Under the pieces are notes generated by a model. That model was given only the letters and a program-made list of their open reading frames with translations. It was not told the origin of the DNA and searched no databases. A program made the translations under genes and the position numbers. Below, one piece after another: positions 1 to 13,375 of a DNA stretch of 64,000 nt. This DNA comes from Margaritifera margaritifera. Taxonomy: Eukaryota; Mollusca; Bivalvia; Unionida; Margaritiferidae. The stretch covers positions 992,001 to 1,056,000 of the forward strand of contig JAQPZY010001301.1 of the NCBI GenBank assembly GCA_029931535.1. The letters are read 5' to 3'. Within the stretch, counting starts at the first letter, position 1; the number at the start of each line of letters is the position of its first letter.

Positions 1-3000
1 TATGGTGTTATGAGAACAGAAAAGTACTTTAAAGATTTAATCAACAATTTCGCAAATTTATTTATCTCTTGTTAAACATTATTTTATTGCGGGCGTTCTC
101 GGTGACTGTGTTCGTTATAATATTTGTGTTGTTTATTATATTAGATGCATAAAATATTTGTGTACGATGTTAAAAATACCTGATTATAGATAAGCAAAGA
201 AACTGGTATTTGATTCTAAAGTTTTGGGATGATAGTAAAGTACATACGTATGATTAGTTATTATTGAGTATATATCGGTTAGACTTTGAAGTTACAGGAT
301 ACTAATTATATTGCTATACTTATATTTCAATTTAGTCAGGATTATGGAGTGTAATTTACGAGAAAGGTGTGGTGAAAAAAATCCTTTTACACCTTTAGAA
401 AATTATCGTAAATCTAAATCTCTAAGTAAAACTAATTGCATGTGATTCATAAGTTTGAAATAAGACGATCAAACACGCTATATATACTAGGAGAAATGCC
501 TATCAATTGTATTGGTAGGCAGATATCAAAATGTAAATAGAGCTTACAGAATATGCACTGTTTGATAGTGAAGATGTATTCCTCTTTCGTTTATATGCAA
601 GACATACATATTTAAAGCTCAGATTTTGTCCATACGTTACTAAGAACACTATTCGTATGCTAAATTGCACAAGTTTATTTGCAGCAATTTAAATGATATT
701 ATTACGAAAACAGCTTAGCTTATTACTTTACATTTAAATTGAGAAAACAGAGCTGATGGCATTCATTGGAGAAGGCCCTGTTTTATAGGAAGGCAAATAT
801 TATTCGCTGATTCACAAATCAGAAAAGACCTTTAAAAGTGTGGTAATTATTTCTTTGAATAAGCGGAAAATGCAGCAGTACAATATTGTAACAATTATGT
901 GCACTTAACATACAAATCAAATTTGAAGTGTAACTTTGAATTAACATATGTGAAACTGTTTCTATCTTGTAGAAAAAGGTATGTCCGTCCTGCTGCCTTA
1001 TCTGCCTCAATTTTCTCATTCATTTAGCTGTATAGTAATTTAAGTTTCTAGTATAATCAATCAAATTCACGAACTTTTCCCCACATAATTATGAAAAATG
1101 TTCAATGGCTTGTAGATGAAAGACTGGGATTCGTTATGCGAGATATTTATTTCTCTTAACTTGTATGCTATTTTCACTCTATTTAGGTGAATTAAGCCAT
1201 TTATTGCATTACACTAAGTTTTAAGACACGATTAAGGTGCTGTAGTTGTTATTTTCTTCAGCCTAAGGTCAATCAAGTCAACACATGGGCCATTATTTAA
1301 GGACTGGATACTCAAGTTTAGGACTGATATCCTCCAATGTTATTGCCATGCTCCGCTTGTGTTCCCTAGGCACAGCTCTATCGTTTTCTTTAAGATCGAC
1401 ATGACCAATATTGTAGCTATTTCTATACGTAAACCCCATTATTTAGATTACAACAATTAAGCTGAATTTGCTTACCTTATCTAACTACAATAATCCTCTA
1501 TTCACGATCTTTCTACATTTACATGTAATTTCTGTTGATTTCGTTCTCTCCCTCTGTGTGTACGTTTCAATTTCTCCACTGTAATTGCATTGTAATAATT
1601 TCAATTTTACACAGCCTTCACATCTCTTGTTCATGGTATTTTAATTTATTTTTTAATTTTCTCTATAATCTTTTCTCTATTGCACTTGGAACATTTTATA
1701 GTTTATTTTATCTCCGATAATTAACGGTTTGGCACAATTTTATCATTTATTTGCGCAGCTTAATTTCGATTACTACTATATGCCAAATCATAGTGTTGCA
1801 AACATTTTATATTCAAAATCTGTATATCTACAAACTGAATATTCTGTTGGAACTTATTTCATCCATGTGCTTCTAAATCTCTTTATTAATAACCTGATTT
1901 AGCACTGTGTTGTGGCAATTCTTTGCAATAAGCACGTTTTCTGAATGCATTGAAACTGTACACGGAAAAATCTTGTAAAGACAAAATGCATAGTTGATTG
2001 CGTAACCGTTGAGACGATTGCCGTACCTTTTTCTAATACAATTCGAGAGAAGTCTAAATGTTCGCAAGATTCCTTCAATATTTATAGGATTTCAATCACC
2101 CCTTATTTTGTTTAAATCTCATGTAAAAGCTTGTATTCTTTTACATTGTATTTGCTTGTCAGTCTTCTTGCAATGTAGTTGGGATCAACTTTATACTTTT
2201 GAATGTCATCTGTTTTCATTTCATCAGTGATTTATTTTATTACCCTGCCAGGACATTTATCACATGTTTGGGTAGAGAATGTGGCTACTTACCACTGACG
2301 TTTCGAAATGTAATGTCTTTTTTCCCTTCTGTGTTTTAATTAAACCAAATTCACATATCATGCGTGTTTTAACTCCTTAATGTTTAATGCATAATTCCTT
2401 TTAGATATGTCACATTATACTGTGCAAAAAAACTCAATGTTTTCATGCTCCATAATACTGCTAATTATGTACTGTGTTTTTTCCGTCTACAATGGACATA
2501 GTGTGCCTTTGACATTTTTATCTTTTTAATGGCATAATATTGTCAACTGCTTCCCAACTGTTAAACTTTTTGTCGTATCCTTTCCAATTCACTAACATAA
2601 AGCGTTCATTATGTTTCAGCGTTGTATATATTATCTCTTTTATCACGAAAACAACTCTTTGTCTCAAAACAGGCAGAATATAGCCTCTCCCTTCAAGTCA
2701 TCTTTTTTGCGAATCATAGGATCATTTAAAATGACTTGCCTGGTTTTAAATATTTCCTCAGCAAAGCTTACAACGAATCCAATTTTCCAAAGAATTGTAT
2801 CTCTTTTACATATTTTAAATTTTGGTGTTCCAAATGTACCTGTTGTCAGGTAGCCGAATTCATACTTTCGGTATATGTTCTTTCTTGTTTCTTCCTTGCT
2901 TGCTTTCACCCAAGTCAGGTATATTAATTTCTATGAGTGTTATTCCAAACGCCAGTTAGCTTTCGTAAAATATCAACTTATTTCCGGTTTCATTTTGAGT

Positions 3001-6000
3001 GAAATAATTCCACATTTTCACAATATATATTTCTGTCTGAGTAAATTGAAAAGTGTTCGATGTTTTCTATTTCAATCAATTCTTTAATTTTTGCTCTGGT
3101 GCTCGTTTTCATCCAACTTTTTTTCTTCAAGCTTTCTCCTTTGGATGATTTTTCGTAAAAATTTCGAGTATGTCATGAACATTTCTCGTTTACCTTCTTT
3201 AGCTCAGCAGTATTTCGAAAAATAAAACGTATTACTATCAAGATGTATTTGTAACCTTAGTTGACTTCTTCATACACATGCATTAAAACATTGTATGCCT
3301 GTCACTGGTCATCCACACGACCGATATAAACTCTTTTAAAGGAAATCTTTTCTTGCATGAATGTGCGATGTGTAAGTAGACTGCTTCGTTGACCATTCCT
3401 TTATTTCAGCTACTTATCTTTTCTTTTTTGCCCCATTTAATTTGCTGACATAATTGTTTTTATTTGCGTATGCAACTGCACCGTTAGGATCACAATTTAG
3501 ATGTATTAAATAATGTTTGTTTTCTTTCTGTAGCTTTAAATGCTATATAACAAATATACAATACTTTATGCTGCTAATTTGGTTTAGTATTATCATCAAT
3601 CTAACAGGAGGACCGTCTAAAGCATGAAGCGTGTACATTTATTGAAAGCAACTTCCCACTTTTCGACGTTCCATGTAAACGTATGAATGATTTTAGTTTT
3701 GTCAAATTTTTCCAGTTCTATGTTTGACTCTGCTACAATTAATTCATATACTGAGTCTGGCAGTTCAAACATATTTCTCTGAAAGTGAAAGTTCAAACCA
3801 AGCGTCATACCTTTTCAATAATTTCTGAAGTTTTGGTTCGAAAACACTTTCCAATCTTTATCGATCTTAGTTTCTAAGCATTCTCCACTAGACTATAAAC
3901 AATTCCGTTGCAATCTGTATCGAAAATAAAACCCACTGATTTAAAACTGATATAATGTTTGTTATCTACACTCTGTTTGATAGCAGAAATAAATAGTTAT
4001 GGTATTTTACATGCCATTGTTGCAGTTTTACGTTTATACAGCTGCTCACATGATGAATTGTTATGATTTTATAATAGTATCATTTGCGAATAAAACTAAA
4101 TGTATATTATCACTTTTCTATTTACAACTTTCGGAACGCCTACAGTCTTCTGTCTCTCCAGTTTTATTGATTATACCCACGACTATATTATTGGTTTTTT
4201 ACATCGGTCAGACATGATTTCTAATAGTAATCCAAACAGTATTAAATAAGATCGGCATGCAACATGAAATCATAAATATCTTCGCAGATATATGTCAAAA
4301 AATAGACCGAGATAAAGGGACTAGTGTTTCTTTTTATTTATACTTGCACATCAAGCTAAATGAAATATGTCGGATTGATAGTATATGGAATATTTCAACA
4401 TAATATTATGTTCCTTGATTTCGGCATGAATAAATGAACGAAAAAGGAACGAATTAATCATAGACCCTAAACGAAAAGGAAAACTTTAATGTTCTGTTTT
4501 TACCTAGGCAAGATAAAACTATAATAACAACAAAATAAAAATCTTTCATGAAAATGCCTTTTATGCGTAAACAAATGATTGAGGGTGTTAAATACCAAAT
4601 TGCATGTAAGAGCATTACATTAACCTAATGTGTGATTTTCTATAGATTAATATTTCATAAATACTCGTGTGCTGGGCGAGTAATCGAAAACAGGAGGAGA
4701 CAGTTTTGAACGGAGGTTAATAAATATATACACCCTTTTGAATCTATTTCCCTGAAAATATACACCGTTATCTATCTGGCCTATAATATTCTACGTTGTT
4801 TTGAAGCGAAAGAGTTCAGAAACACTTGTGCTCGTGCAAACATTTTGTATTACAGTTTGGCGACAGTGACCTTTTGCATATCGCTTTTCTTGGTATCTCA
4901 TACAGTTAGCAGAGAAACAGTTCTTTCAAAGCTTCTTTGAGCAAAATAATTCCCTCCCCCTCCCCCGGAAAAACAAAAGCAAGAGGACCATTAACAGCAC
5001 ATTCTACTCCCGCCGTATCTAGTTGACTACAATTTATTTGCATAACCATTTTCTTCTTTCAAGTGACCTTGACCTTTCACCCTTTGATCCGTAAAACAAT
5101 AGACTTTTTCCTATCCTGAAACGCTAGGCAGTCGCAATACTTGGTTGTCCTGGAGAACAAACGTTATTGTACAGAAACTATTTCGTTTTCGTTACGTTAA
5201 AGTGACCTTGACCTTTGATTCGTTGAGTCCAAAATCAAGAGGTTTCTACTTTATCCAAAGCACAATCCACTCACAAAGTTGAACGGTATAGAACTCAAGT
5301 GATTATGGGAAAAATCATCTTTCTTTAGCCACAGTGACCTTGAACTTTAAGTCTTTGAACCCGGGATCAAGACGCATCGTTCCCACAAAAGAACAAGCTA
5401 TAAACAAAGATTGATAGCTGTAGACGGTACTTAACTCCAGTTATTGTGGAGTAACCACATTTTATTTCAGTCACTGTGACCTTGATTTTTGAGCACCACC
5501 AGCAAGTCATCTAAAACGTTTAACAACTGTAGTGTCACAGGATGAAGCCGGGTTGGGACTGGATTAGTGAAGACACCGAAAGCAACTGCGTTAATAAGAT
5601 GTTTATTTATAAACGCAATTTAAAGATGAACAAATCTGACACCATTATAACAAAAAGATAAGGAAAATTATAAAGTTCCCAACATGGAACTATCAACAAC
5701 AAGTAACTCAACGAGAAAAATCAAAGATGAATTTAACGAATGGAATTTTAAACAAACGTGAATAACATCCTATCACCAATCAACAAATAAGAATATATGA
5801 TCTACACCCTAATGTAAACAAGGTCTTATTAAGTACCAAGGGTGACCAAAGCATGTGATTTATGCACTTATCAATATGATACTCACTTATTCATCAATCT
5901 GTTAACTCATCACTTTATCAATTCATCAAGCGATATTGGAATATATATGAATTTATGGATCTGTCGTTTATATAACGATATTGAAATGGGAATGCATGAA

Positions 6001-7612
6001 ATTATGAATCTATCACACATATAGCGATATTGAAATGTGAATACATGTAATTTTGCACAGATAGCAATATTGAAAATAACAATAAAATGGAACACGTAAT
6101 ATGTATAACTATCGTGGCGCCCATTTGACGACCAAGATGTATATCCGGTTCCACCCGCTCTAGTCAATGGTCAAGGAGCCACCACGCATGGTCCACCCCT
6201 CCCAGTCTGTTGAAGGATCCCTCGAGAGCCTTCACATTTAACACAGACCCGCTGGTCGAGTAGCCTTGGTCCCTCGCATCGAGAAAACCAGTACACTCTT
6301 CCGAACCAACGTTACCAGACACAGCGTGTACGTCACAAGAAACCACACAGTTCTGCGACTCCACAACACCAAACCATATATAAGGCAGCTAAGAGTATAA
6401 CAACTAAACCGTGTAGTACATATGACACGGTTAGTACTTTTGCATTGATACATGTTGCGCATGCGCGCAGATGAATTACATCTCGTTACACATTACATTA
6501 ATCATTCAAAGCATGCTGCGTATAATTAAATAAAATCCGTCTGTTCAGTTACAACAAATAGCTAACTTGAACCAGACTATAGTATTTCTAATATCATGGC
6601 GTTGTATGACCTAGGTATTGACTCTCTGTAGAATTTAGAATAAATTCTAAAACATCTAATATATGAAACAATTATGTCATATAAAACGAATAGTGATAAA
6701 GAATACAATCTTAAATTTCACATACCTCTACAGTTGAAGATTTGCTCCCGTAAAGAGGTAAGCTTTCTGACAAGACTCGTCGTAGTGTAATTTGTTTATA
6801 GAGAATTTTCTCTATATGTACCCTAGCTGTGACAGATATGTGCAGCAGCTAGGTACTTAGGTTTTCACTGCAGGCAATTTGCACGTGCAGCATGGGGTGA
6901 ATCGCGCTCAGTATTTCAAAATAACTAGAGCCGAAAAGATAAACAACCCTCGAGTAACGCTCTAGTCGGAAACGAAACCCGAATACATTTTTGATCACAT
7001 ATACATATTGATATAAACCATACAATTCCGTGACATGTAGATCATTAACGGCCCGATTTATTGTGCGAATGAAATTGGACAGACGTACGGAAATCGCACC
7101 ATAAAACGATCAAACTTATGGCAGGGGTATAAATAAAGAAACAAAAAATTTCCTCACAACCATAAGATAATTGTCGTTTACACAATATGTAATCTCGATT
7201 AGATTAAACGATGAACCAGCGCCAAATAACTCAGTAATAAAGGTGGAAGTATATCAGATACACCACGTTCGAATATCAATGAAATCTTCAACAAAAAGGC
7301 TAGAGAATATTTTCACACAAATCTTTTTGCTTCATTGTTTTCATCATTTTTCATTTGTTGCTAGCAGATTCATTCAATATTCAATTGAAACATACAATGC
7401 GGCCAATTACTTTCATAGTACGGATGCAGATCTATATGCATATATTTTCGTTTAACATATGTGTGTCTTCCACACGATTGAGTATTGGCCAACATGCAGT
7501 CCCCAAACATTACGGAGATCAATTTTTATAGCTCCAAAAACTGATCAATTCGGATAGATGTAAATGTATTCTTATACCCATGACTTACATAACTTCCTCC
7601 GTTTTATCTCAG
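1..7612 (+). other. Partial 5'-most intron of the CUB-like gene
   Basis: No exon was recognised here. The first supported exon (A1) begins at 7613 with a split codon, so the gene must extend off the left edge. By analogy with the F1-A2 pair, the exon before A1 should lie about 4 kb left of the window. Positions 1-1290 are featureless AT-rich sequence. From about 1290 the sequence aligns by eye to 22110 onward. It includes an approx. 138-bp minisatellite (4850-5560) and a GC-richer patch (about 6120-6420) of unknown nature. Short ORFs here are scattered and unconvincing. Confidence 0.6.
4850..5560. repeat. Minisatellite, unit about 138 bp, with 'agtgaccttgacc' core
   Basis: Degenerate units recur with the core at about 4866, 5062, 5201, 5333 and 5474. 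Each unit runs through a 'ttgtgcagaaac'-like segment into 'cagtgaccttgacctttga' and a Lys/Phe-rich looking AT stretch. A homologous array lies at 26560-27350 in the duplicated intron. The core contains TGACCTTGA, the complement of the TCAAGGTCA extended nuclear-receptor half-site. Repeats of this kind are, to my knowledge, common in mollusc genomes. Confidence 0.75.
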
Positions 7613-7725
7613 GGGCAGGTTTACATACACAGTGAGTCGGGCCACAGGCAATGGCGACCAAATGGTACTTCTATTGGACTCTCAGAACTCCAATAATCTC
7701 GATTACTTTAGGATTAACGGTGCAG
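7613..7725 (+). CDS. Exon A1: middle part of CUB-like domain 1
   Basis: This 113-nt exon has acceptor tatctcag and donor gtaagc, phase 2 in and phase 1 out. It encodes residues 1-37 of the visible protein, including GNGDQ and NSNNLDYFRING. In CUB terms this is the second strand block. Exon A2 (27885-27997) has the same length and phases, and 25 of 37 residues are identical, including SQNSNNL and YFRING. The ORF calls miss it because it is short. The upstream partner exon (F type) is outside the window. I cannot name the gene. Confidence 0.85.
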
Positions 7726-8958
7726 GTAAGCATATACTAGTACATATATTATCACAATAGAGATAAATTGGCTTATGGGTATAATGGGCTTATTCGGATC
7801 ACACGGGGGTAGAGAAAGACCAAGAAATCCATGCTAACTGCGTCGATTAACACATCACGTAATGCCTATTAAAGGTATACACTTTAAGGGTGAGGCTATG
7901 AACATATTCGAAGCTATGAATCAGAGCCTAGTAGCCAGGGGGTAGGAAGAAAGTCAGGTCACAGTACTGCTTGCATAATTTACCTGACCATTTTATGCTG
8001 AGAAAGTGATCCTAGAGTCAAGGAAAGAAGATAAATAACGCCAACATTAATGGGCAATGTAGCAACGGTGTACTCCAATCTCTCATTTCCCTTCTGGAGT
8101 TTTAATACTCGTCTGAATTTATATTCTAAATCTGACACATGTCAACTACCCAGTTCAGGGATATTAGGTCCACTTGGGGCTCATGTATAAAATAATAACT
8201 AAAACTTATTTTGCTGGTTATTTTAATATCTTGCTGGGGAAAATGTTAGTCAAACGCGAGACATAAAGCATCTTCACTCATATAGACAGTTGCAGGATGG
8301 ACATTTGTAAATTTTGAAAGAAAATAAACCTTGCATTTATCTTAATCTACCAGACTATATGCATGTGTTAAAAGCCAAGATACGCAAAACTGCGTCACTA
8401 CATGGCGTATATAGGGAGTTGGATAGGAACTTAAAACGAAGAGGGTACAGGGCGAAACCTTTCATACACTTTATACGTTAACACAATATCTTTGGCAAGT
8501 GACTCTGATAGTGTCCTATTTCTTCGACTTCATCATTTTCAAATTGCATGGAAGTCTTTATGGTGAAACATAAGATATGATTTATGCTTGCTGTTTTAAT
8601 GCTCATCCTAAAAAAAAGAACAACTGTACTTAAAATCGTTTTTAATAAATGACTTTGCTGAAAAAGCGTTCTCATTTTCATGTTACTATCTCCAAAGTTT
8701 TGACTAAATACTCACGAATTTCTTACAAAGTTTCACCTGAAGAGTCTGAAAGTTATATATACAGTTTGAAAGTTAGTTCTATGCACTGTTTCCATTCTCA
8801 ATAAAGTCTATCAGTTTAGTCATTTAGTTGCATGTATTTATATATCTATATATATTTCAGATCAAACATATTCGTCTCAAACATTCCTTTGGTTTAGGTT
8901 TATGAGCTTCTAGTATATATATTGTGTATGTATTTTAATATTCTCTTTTCTTTTAAAG
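7726..8958 (+). other. Intron A1-B1
   Basis: This 1.2-kb intron holds no gene. Its 3' part (about 8150-8958) aligns with 33080-35270 of the duplicate. The equivalent intron in copy 2 is 7.3 kb, so about 5 kb was gained there or lost here. Confidence 0.7.
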
Positions 8959-9075
8959 ACGTCAACAGTAGCAACTTTTACCAAAACACTACAATCACTA
9001 TTGAAGCATATTGGTCCTACAAGCCAGTAACGGGCTCATTCTCCATCAGCTTTACCTTTTTTGCTACGTATTCAG
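8959..9075 (+). CDS. Exon B1: C-terminal part of CUB-like domain 1
   Basis: This 117-nt exon, phase 1 to phase 1, has acceptor ttttaaag and donor gtagga. It supplies residues 38-77, with VNSSNFYQNTT, ITIEAYW and SFSISFTFFATYS. The alternating hydrophobic pattern fits the last beta strands of a CUB sandwich. NSS and NTT are N-glycosylation sequons, consistent with an extracellular location. Exon B2 at 35275 matches in length, phase and the ITIEAYW block. Like A1 it contains no cysteine. Confidence 0.85.
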
Positions 9076-10452
9076 GTAGGAAGGCAGAAATTGTTCACAC
9101 TAATCGGATAGAAAATCTATTTTTTTTTTCAGTTACTTTAAAATTGTAAGAATGTCTTAGAAGAAAAGTATGAGATATAATTCCTATTTGCCGTTATAGA
9201 GCTACCAACATTTTAAATGTATCGTATGCATTTTATCACATGATAAATTAATTTTGGTGACATGACAATATTGGAGTGAGTATACCTTAACCAGTGGTGG
9301 TGCGACGGAGTTTGGGGGGGGGGGGCAATTGCCCCCAGGCACCAGTTGAGGGGGTGGGGAGGGCGCCGTCGGCAGCTTTTTTTTTATAGCTGTAACCGAG
9401 GCAAAGATGGGTGATTGTAGGTTGGAGGTTCTCTGTGGCAAAGTAGGGGCGCCACTAAAGAACATTTCCCCTGGGCGCCTCGAACCCTCGCGCCGCCACT
9501 GACCTTAAGCGTTCTATTACTGGTCATTTTATTATTCACATTCAACGATTGTGTACATGACATGACAGGATAGTGTGTGCGAGAACAATTGGCATCTTTC
9601 TTTCAAGAATCCTGAAAAGGACGGCAAACTTGTAACCATTTTAACCAGTAATCATGGGATATTATTCTTATCAAACCCAGCTATCAAATCACTGTGTATC
9701 TGGTTCTTTTTTCTCCGCTGGCTCAAGTTTTCTGTTGTTTTTTTTTTCCTTTGTGTGAATTTTGAAAACTTGCAATAATTGTAATATTGCATTGCCAATT
9801 TCGAACGCTATTTTTAATATTGTTTCAGCAGGGTAAACTACATCAGTATTTTAATTTACACAAGTACCGGTAAATAAATTTGTGAGATACAAAATAGCTG
9901 GGGAGGGGGTTACTTTTTTTAAACTAAGATTTTATATATGTTCGTTTCCAAAATGCATTTAATGTTTTTGTCCCTGCGGCATTTTACTCACAAAACGGCA
10001 TCTTAGTTAAACACGTTCAGATATCAATATAACATTTTATTTTATAGTTAATTCAAGAGCCAAAATACAAAATCTGCAAATGCTGAATCCACTAAAATAA
10101 AAATATAGAACGGCACAAATAAAGAAAAAAAACCCCAATATTTGTGATAGCGGTTCCTGCTGATTGGAAATTATTCACTATACGGTTGTAATAAGATACG
10201 TGTCATAGAATTCTGATATATGGAAGCCGCTTGACTTTTTAATACAATATTATTTCAGCAGATATACTGTACATACAAATTTTTTTACACGATGTTTCTT
10301 CTGTATAATCTTAATAAAACATATACTAGCGACAACTACACAGAAAATTTCAATATGTTTACATTTTCCAAGATCAAAATCAATGGTCTGGAAATCTATG
10401 TCTGTCCTACTGTTATTTGCTTCATTATAATCAATAAGTTGTTGTTTTTCAG
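9076..10452 (+). other. Intron B1-C1
   Basis: This 1.4-kb intron contains the MITE at 9292-9501 and is otherwise featureless. Sequence at 9530-9830 aligns with 35570-35830, and 10370-10450 with 48860-49036. This shows that the equivalent 13.6-kb intron of copy 2 is the same intron with a large insertion. Confidence 0.7.
9292..9501. mobile_element. hAT-like MITE, 210 bp
   Basis: The termini are inverted: cagtggtggtgcga at the left, and cagtggcggcgcga when the right end is read on the minus strand. The flanks are accttaac (9284-9291) and accttaag (9502-9509), an 8-bp target duplication with one mismatch. CAGTGG-type termini plus 8-bp duplications are typical of hAT transposons. The interior is GC-rich with a G12 run and has no transposase. 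A proline-rich ORF on the minus strand here is only a by-product. I see no such element in the paralogous intron. Confidence 0.75.
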
Positions 10453-10561
10453 TTCCCCAAGGTACCCCGTGCATTGCAACTGAAAATTTAAACGCATCAA
10501 GAACTGTATACAGATATAGACAGTCACCTGGATATGGTTTGGGATGGTATTGGCACACAGC
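10453..10561 (+). CDS. Exon C1: N-terminal part of CUB-like domain 2
   Basis: This 109-nt exon, phase 1 to phase 2, has acceptor gtttttcag and donor gtatgt. It encodes residues 77-112 with a cysteine (GTPCIA), the sequon NAS and the block SPGYGLGWYWH. CUB domains typically begin with a Cys followed by SPxYPxxY and a second Cys; the second appears in exon D1. Exon C2 has the same length and phases, with 25 of 35 residues identical. Confidence 0.88.
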
Positions 10562-10885
10562 GTATGTATTGTTATTTTGACATTTCGGTTGTTTTCAATA
10601 TTCAATATGATATACGATCCTAATGGAAAATGACTCTCATAATTAATTAAAACATTTGCTATTAATTAAGAAATATATTTCACTTTGCAAGTTCGCACCT
10701 GTTGTCCCCGTTTTGTGTATTTGTATAAATGTACACATGTACACAAGAATATTTTCAAAGTTTTTGCACAGATTTTATTCAAGATCAGTAAATAAGCGTA
10801 GTAAAATATATATGCTATTGCCGGTAAAATATTTTATGTTATTGGTGGATACTATTTTTGATGAAATAAATGCTCCTATAGGATG

Positions 10886-10941
<56 letters not shown>

Positions 10942-12357
10942 TGTAGTGATGAAGCTGGTAGTTGTAGCAGTAATGATAATGGTGGTGTTGGTCTTCGGGG
11001 CAGTAGTAGCAATGGTAATGGTAGTTCTGGTCGTGCTAGTAGTAATAGTAGTGTGTCCGATGGTGGTAGCAACAATGATAATTGTGATGTTGGTTGTGCT
11101 TTTAGTAATAATATTGATGATGGTACTGGTGATGCCAGTGGTATAAATTGTAATGGAGGTGTTAGTGGTGCTAGTAGTAGTTCTTGTAATCAAAATCAGA
11201 CTCGTTATCAACCCGATCAGAATCAGATTCCTTCAATAAAATACGTTAATGTACATACATTTTATAGAGATACTAATACTGTACCAATATAGAGACATAT
11301 AAAGAAACGATTTAAGATATACAATCAAAACATACAGATAGGCAAACCGACAGTTAGACCGACACATAGATAAATACATACATCCATGTGTGTATATTCT
11401 TTAAACATCCCTCAGAAATTGTTATAAGCTGCTATTTATATATCTATGACAATGTAACAAACAGCTATCGAATGATTTGCTTGTGAACTTGCGATTTTTA
11501 AATATACCTAAAATATGTTTCTTGTCTTTTCCTTCCTTTCTACTGTTTTTCAGGGTAAGTAAAATGCTTTATATTGCAAGTGCGGATCATATTAATTTAC
11601 AATTACGTTGTATCTTATTGTGTCGTCAAATATGCTTTTTGTTTTCCTTTGGCATTCTAAGCATGGCATAAAGACATACATACGTACGGAAATACATACA
11701 TACATACAGACAGATATAAAGTCAAGTTTTGGTCTACCAAAATGACCAAGCAGTTTCCGATTAAAGTGTTTATAAGAACATCCTTATAGTCATATCAAGA
11801 ACGCATCATTCTAAAACAGCTGATAAGTACACAGAGAAAAAGTACAGTGTAAAATACGCTCACGATATGATGACGGAACATTGGTTATTCACAGGGGTGG
11901 GATATTTGTTGTTTTCAGCACCACATCCCAGTTTGATATAGCATTGTGTGCCAAAATATCTTGTGCACATTGTAATTATTGCATGCCTGATATAGACAAA
12001 CATCTCGTCCATATCATGTGAAATTCAAATATTATATTACCCAATGGTCATGTGCGGGGTGTAGCAGCCACTACTGGAATAAAAATCCAATATTGCAATA
12101 ACATTTGAATTGTGGTTAAATAATTAAACTTTACTACGGTCGTGTTTCGTGATGAGCTTTTATAATATTGACTACTGTAGCAAACTGACCAATTAAAGCA
12201 AACGACTTTGTATGAACAGCTGCCTTAATAAATATTACATCTAGGCGTTTTTTTAAGAAAGTTGCATCATTAAATTTTATTGCAATTAGTGGTGTCCATC
12301 ATATTCATCATCAACCGTCCTCTATCAGTAACAATTTCCAAATTTTGCTTTATATAG
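10562..12357 (+). other. Intron C1-D1
   Basis: This 1.8-kb intron contains an AAT array and trinucleotide-periodic sequence (10885-11190) and otherwise nothing recognisable. The 3' end (tcagtaacaattt before the D acceptor) is shared with 50130-50163 of copy 2. Confidence 0.7.
10885..11190. repeat. (AAT)n array with degenerate GGT/AGT trinucleotide tail
   Basis: A near-perfect AAT run (10885-10941) passes into imperfect trinucleotide sequence rich in ggt, agt and aat. The same arrangement follows exon C2 at 49386-49500. ORFs made of Ile, Leu, Thr, Val or Ser/Gly runs on both strands come from the 3-bp periodicity and are not genes. Confidence 0.9.
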
Positions 12358-12476
12358 TTACAACTGTAAATTCACCGTGACAACAGAATCACAATATTCT
12401 AATGACACGATTGTCATCCGGATTGACGGGGTGGATACTAACTTCTACCAAAATTCCATGACGGTTTCTCACAGTG
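12358..12476 (+). CDS. Exon D1: middle part of CUB-like domain 2
   Basis: This 119-nt exon, phase 2 to phase 1, starts YNCKFTV, giving the second CUB cysteine. It continues through DTIVIRIDGVD to YQNSMTV, residues 113-152. It is the most conserved exon type: 31 of 39 residues match D2 (50164-50282), including a 22-residue block spanning DTIVIRIDGVDTN. The donor gttagt is followed within a few bases by a (CT)n array, a layout shared with D2. Confidence 0.9.
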
Positions 12477-12479
12477 GTT

Positions 12480-12481
<2 letters not shown>

Positions 12482-12563
<82 letters not shown>
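12482..12563. repeat. (CT)n microsatellite next to a 5' splice site
   Basis: The uninterrupted CT tract starts about 6 nt after the exon D1 donor. A CT tract sits in the same place after exon D2. Confidence 0.95.
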
Positions 12564-12570
<7 letters not shown>

Positions 12571-12608
12571 AAAAGGTAGTCAATCAATGCACTTCTACTT
12601 GCAGCTAG

Positions 12609-12610
<2 letters not shown>

Positions 12611-12675
<65 letters not shown>
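12611..12675. repeat. (AT)n microsatellite
   Basis: Uninterrupted dinucleotide tract in intron D1-E1. Confidence 0.95.
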
Positions 12676-12678
<3 letters not shown>

Positions 12679-13375
12679 GAAAAAACGATTATAAAACAAG
12701 GAAACTGCAAGTATCTATCTAAACTCGGTGCTCAGACCTAGCTTCAAATAGGTTAAATATATTACCTACAGCAATTATTATACATCCAGCTTTTATAAGA
12801 GTCTTGTCCTGGAGATCAGAAAATAAGGCACACGATTACACTTTTAGGATTGAAACCCCAAAAATAACAAAACAAGTTTTTGTTGTAAATTTCCAATTTC
12901 ATGAACCAGGATAACTATTTTATGTTCTTTAACATTTCATAAACGACATAGAAAAGGGTGTAAATTGATATGCGCGTATACATTATATCCATTGATTAAT
13001 CTAGCAATATATGCACGTAGTTGAGGATTATAGAATTGCACATGTTTAAATTTACAAGGTATGCGCAAGTATAGAACACATTGCACAATATGCAAGTCTG
13101 TCTTTATTTATCATTCAATCAGTATGATTAACAAAATCAAGAAATAATTGTCGTTTATATTGGCCAGCTTCCAAACTGGCTTGACGCTGCCTTTATTAAT
13201 TACTAGAGAAAAAATGGGTATAACAAAGAATATATTTAAATGTGTTTGCCTCAGGTTGTAATGGTATGTTGATGTGCCTGGAATTTTCAGGGAGTAAATG
13301 GCTTTCTACAGCAACACTTCGACTAAAATTAAGGTAAGAATGTACCATTTAAAACATTTCTCTTCTGTAATTTAG

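Larger units (their letters stand above)
12477..13375 (+). other. Intron D1-E1
   Basis: This 0.9-kb intron begins with a CT array (12482-12563) and an AT array (12611-12675). The remainder is featureless and aligns with 50460-51144. Confidence 0.7.

Noticed and set aside
1..1290. Search for an F-type exon preceding A1 near the left edge
   Set aside because: No phase 1-2 exon with an SPxY-like block found; spacing from copy 2 predicts it outside the window.
6120..6460. GC-richer patch with short minus-strand ORFs as a host exon or SINE
   Set aside because: No splice-bounded conserved frame, no Pol III A/B boxes that I could place, and no recognisable terminal repeat.
9202..9465. Proline-rich 87-codon minus-strand ORF
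   Set aside because: It lies in the GC-rich interior of the 210-bp MITE and reflects C-runs, not a protein family.
10839..11211. Overlapping ORFs of Leu, Ile/Thr or Ser/Gly runs on both strands
   Set aside because: They come from the 3-bp periodicity of the AAT/GGT repeat; no initiation or domain signal.
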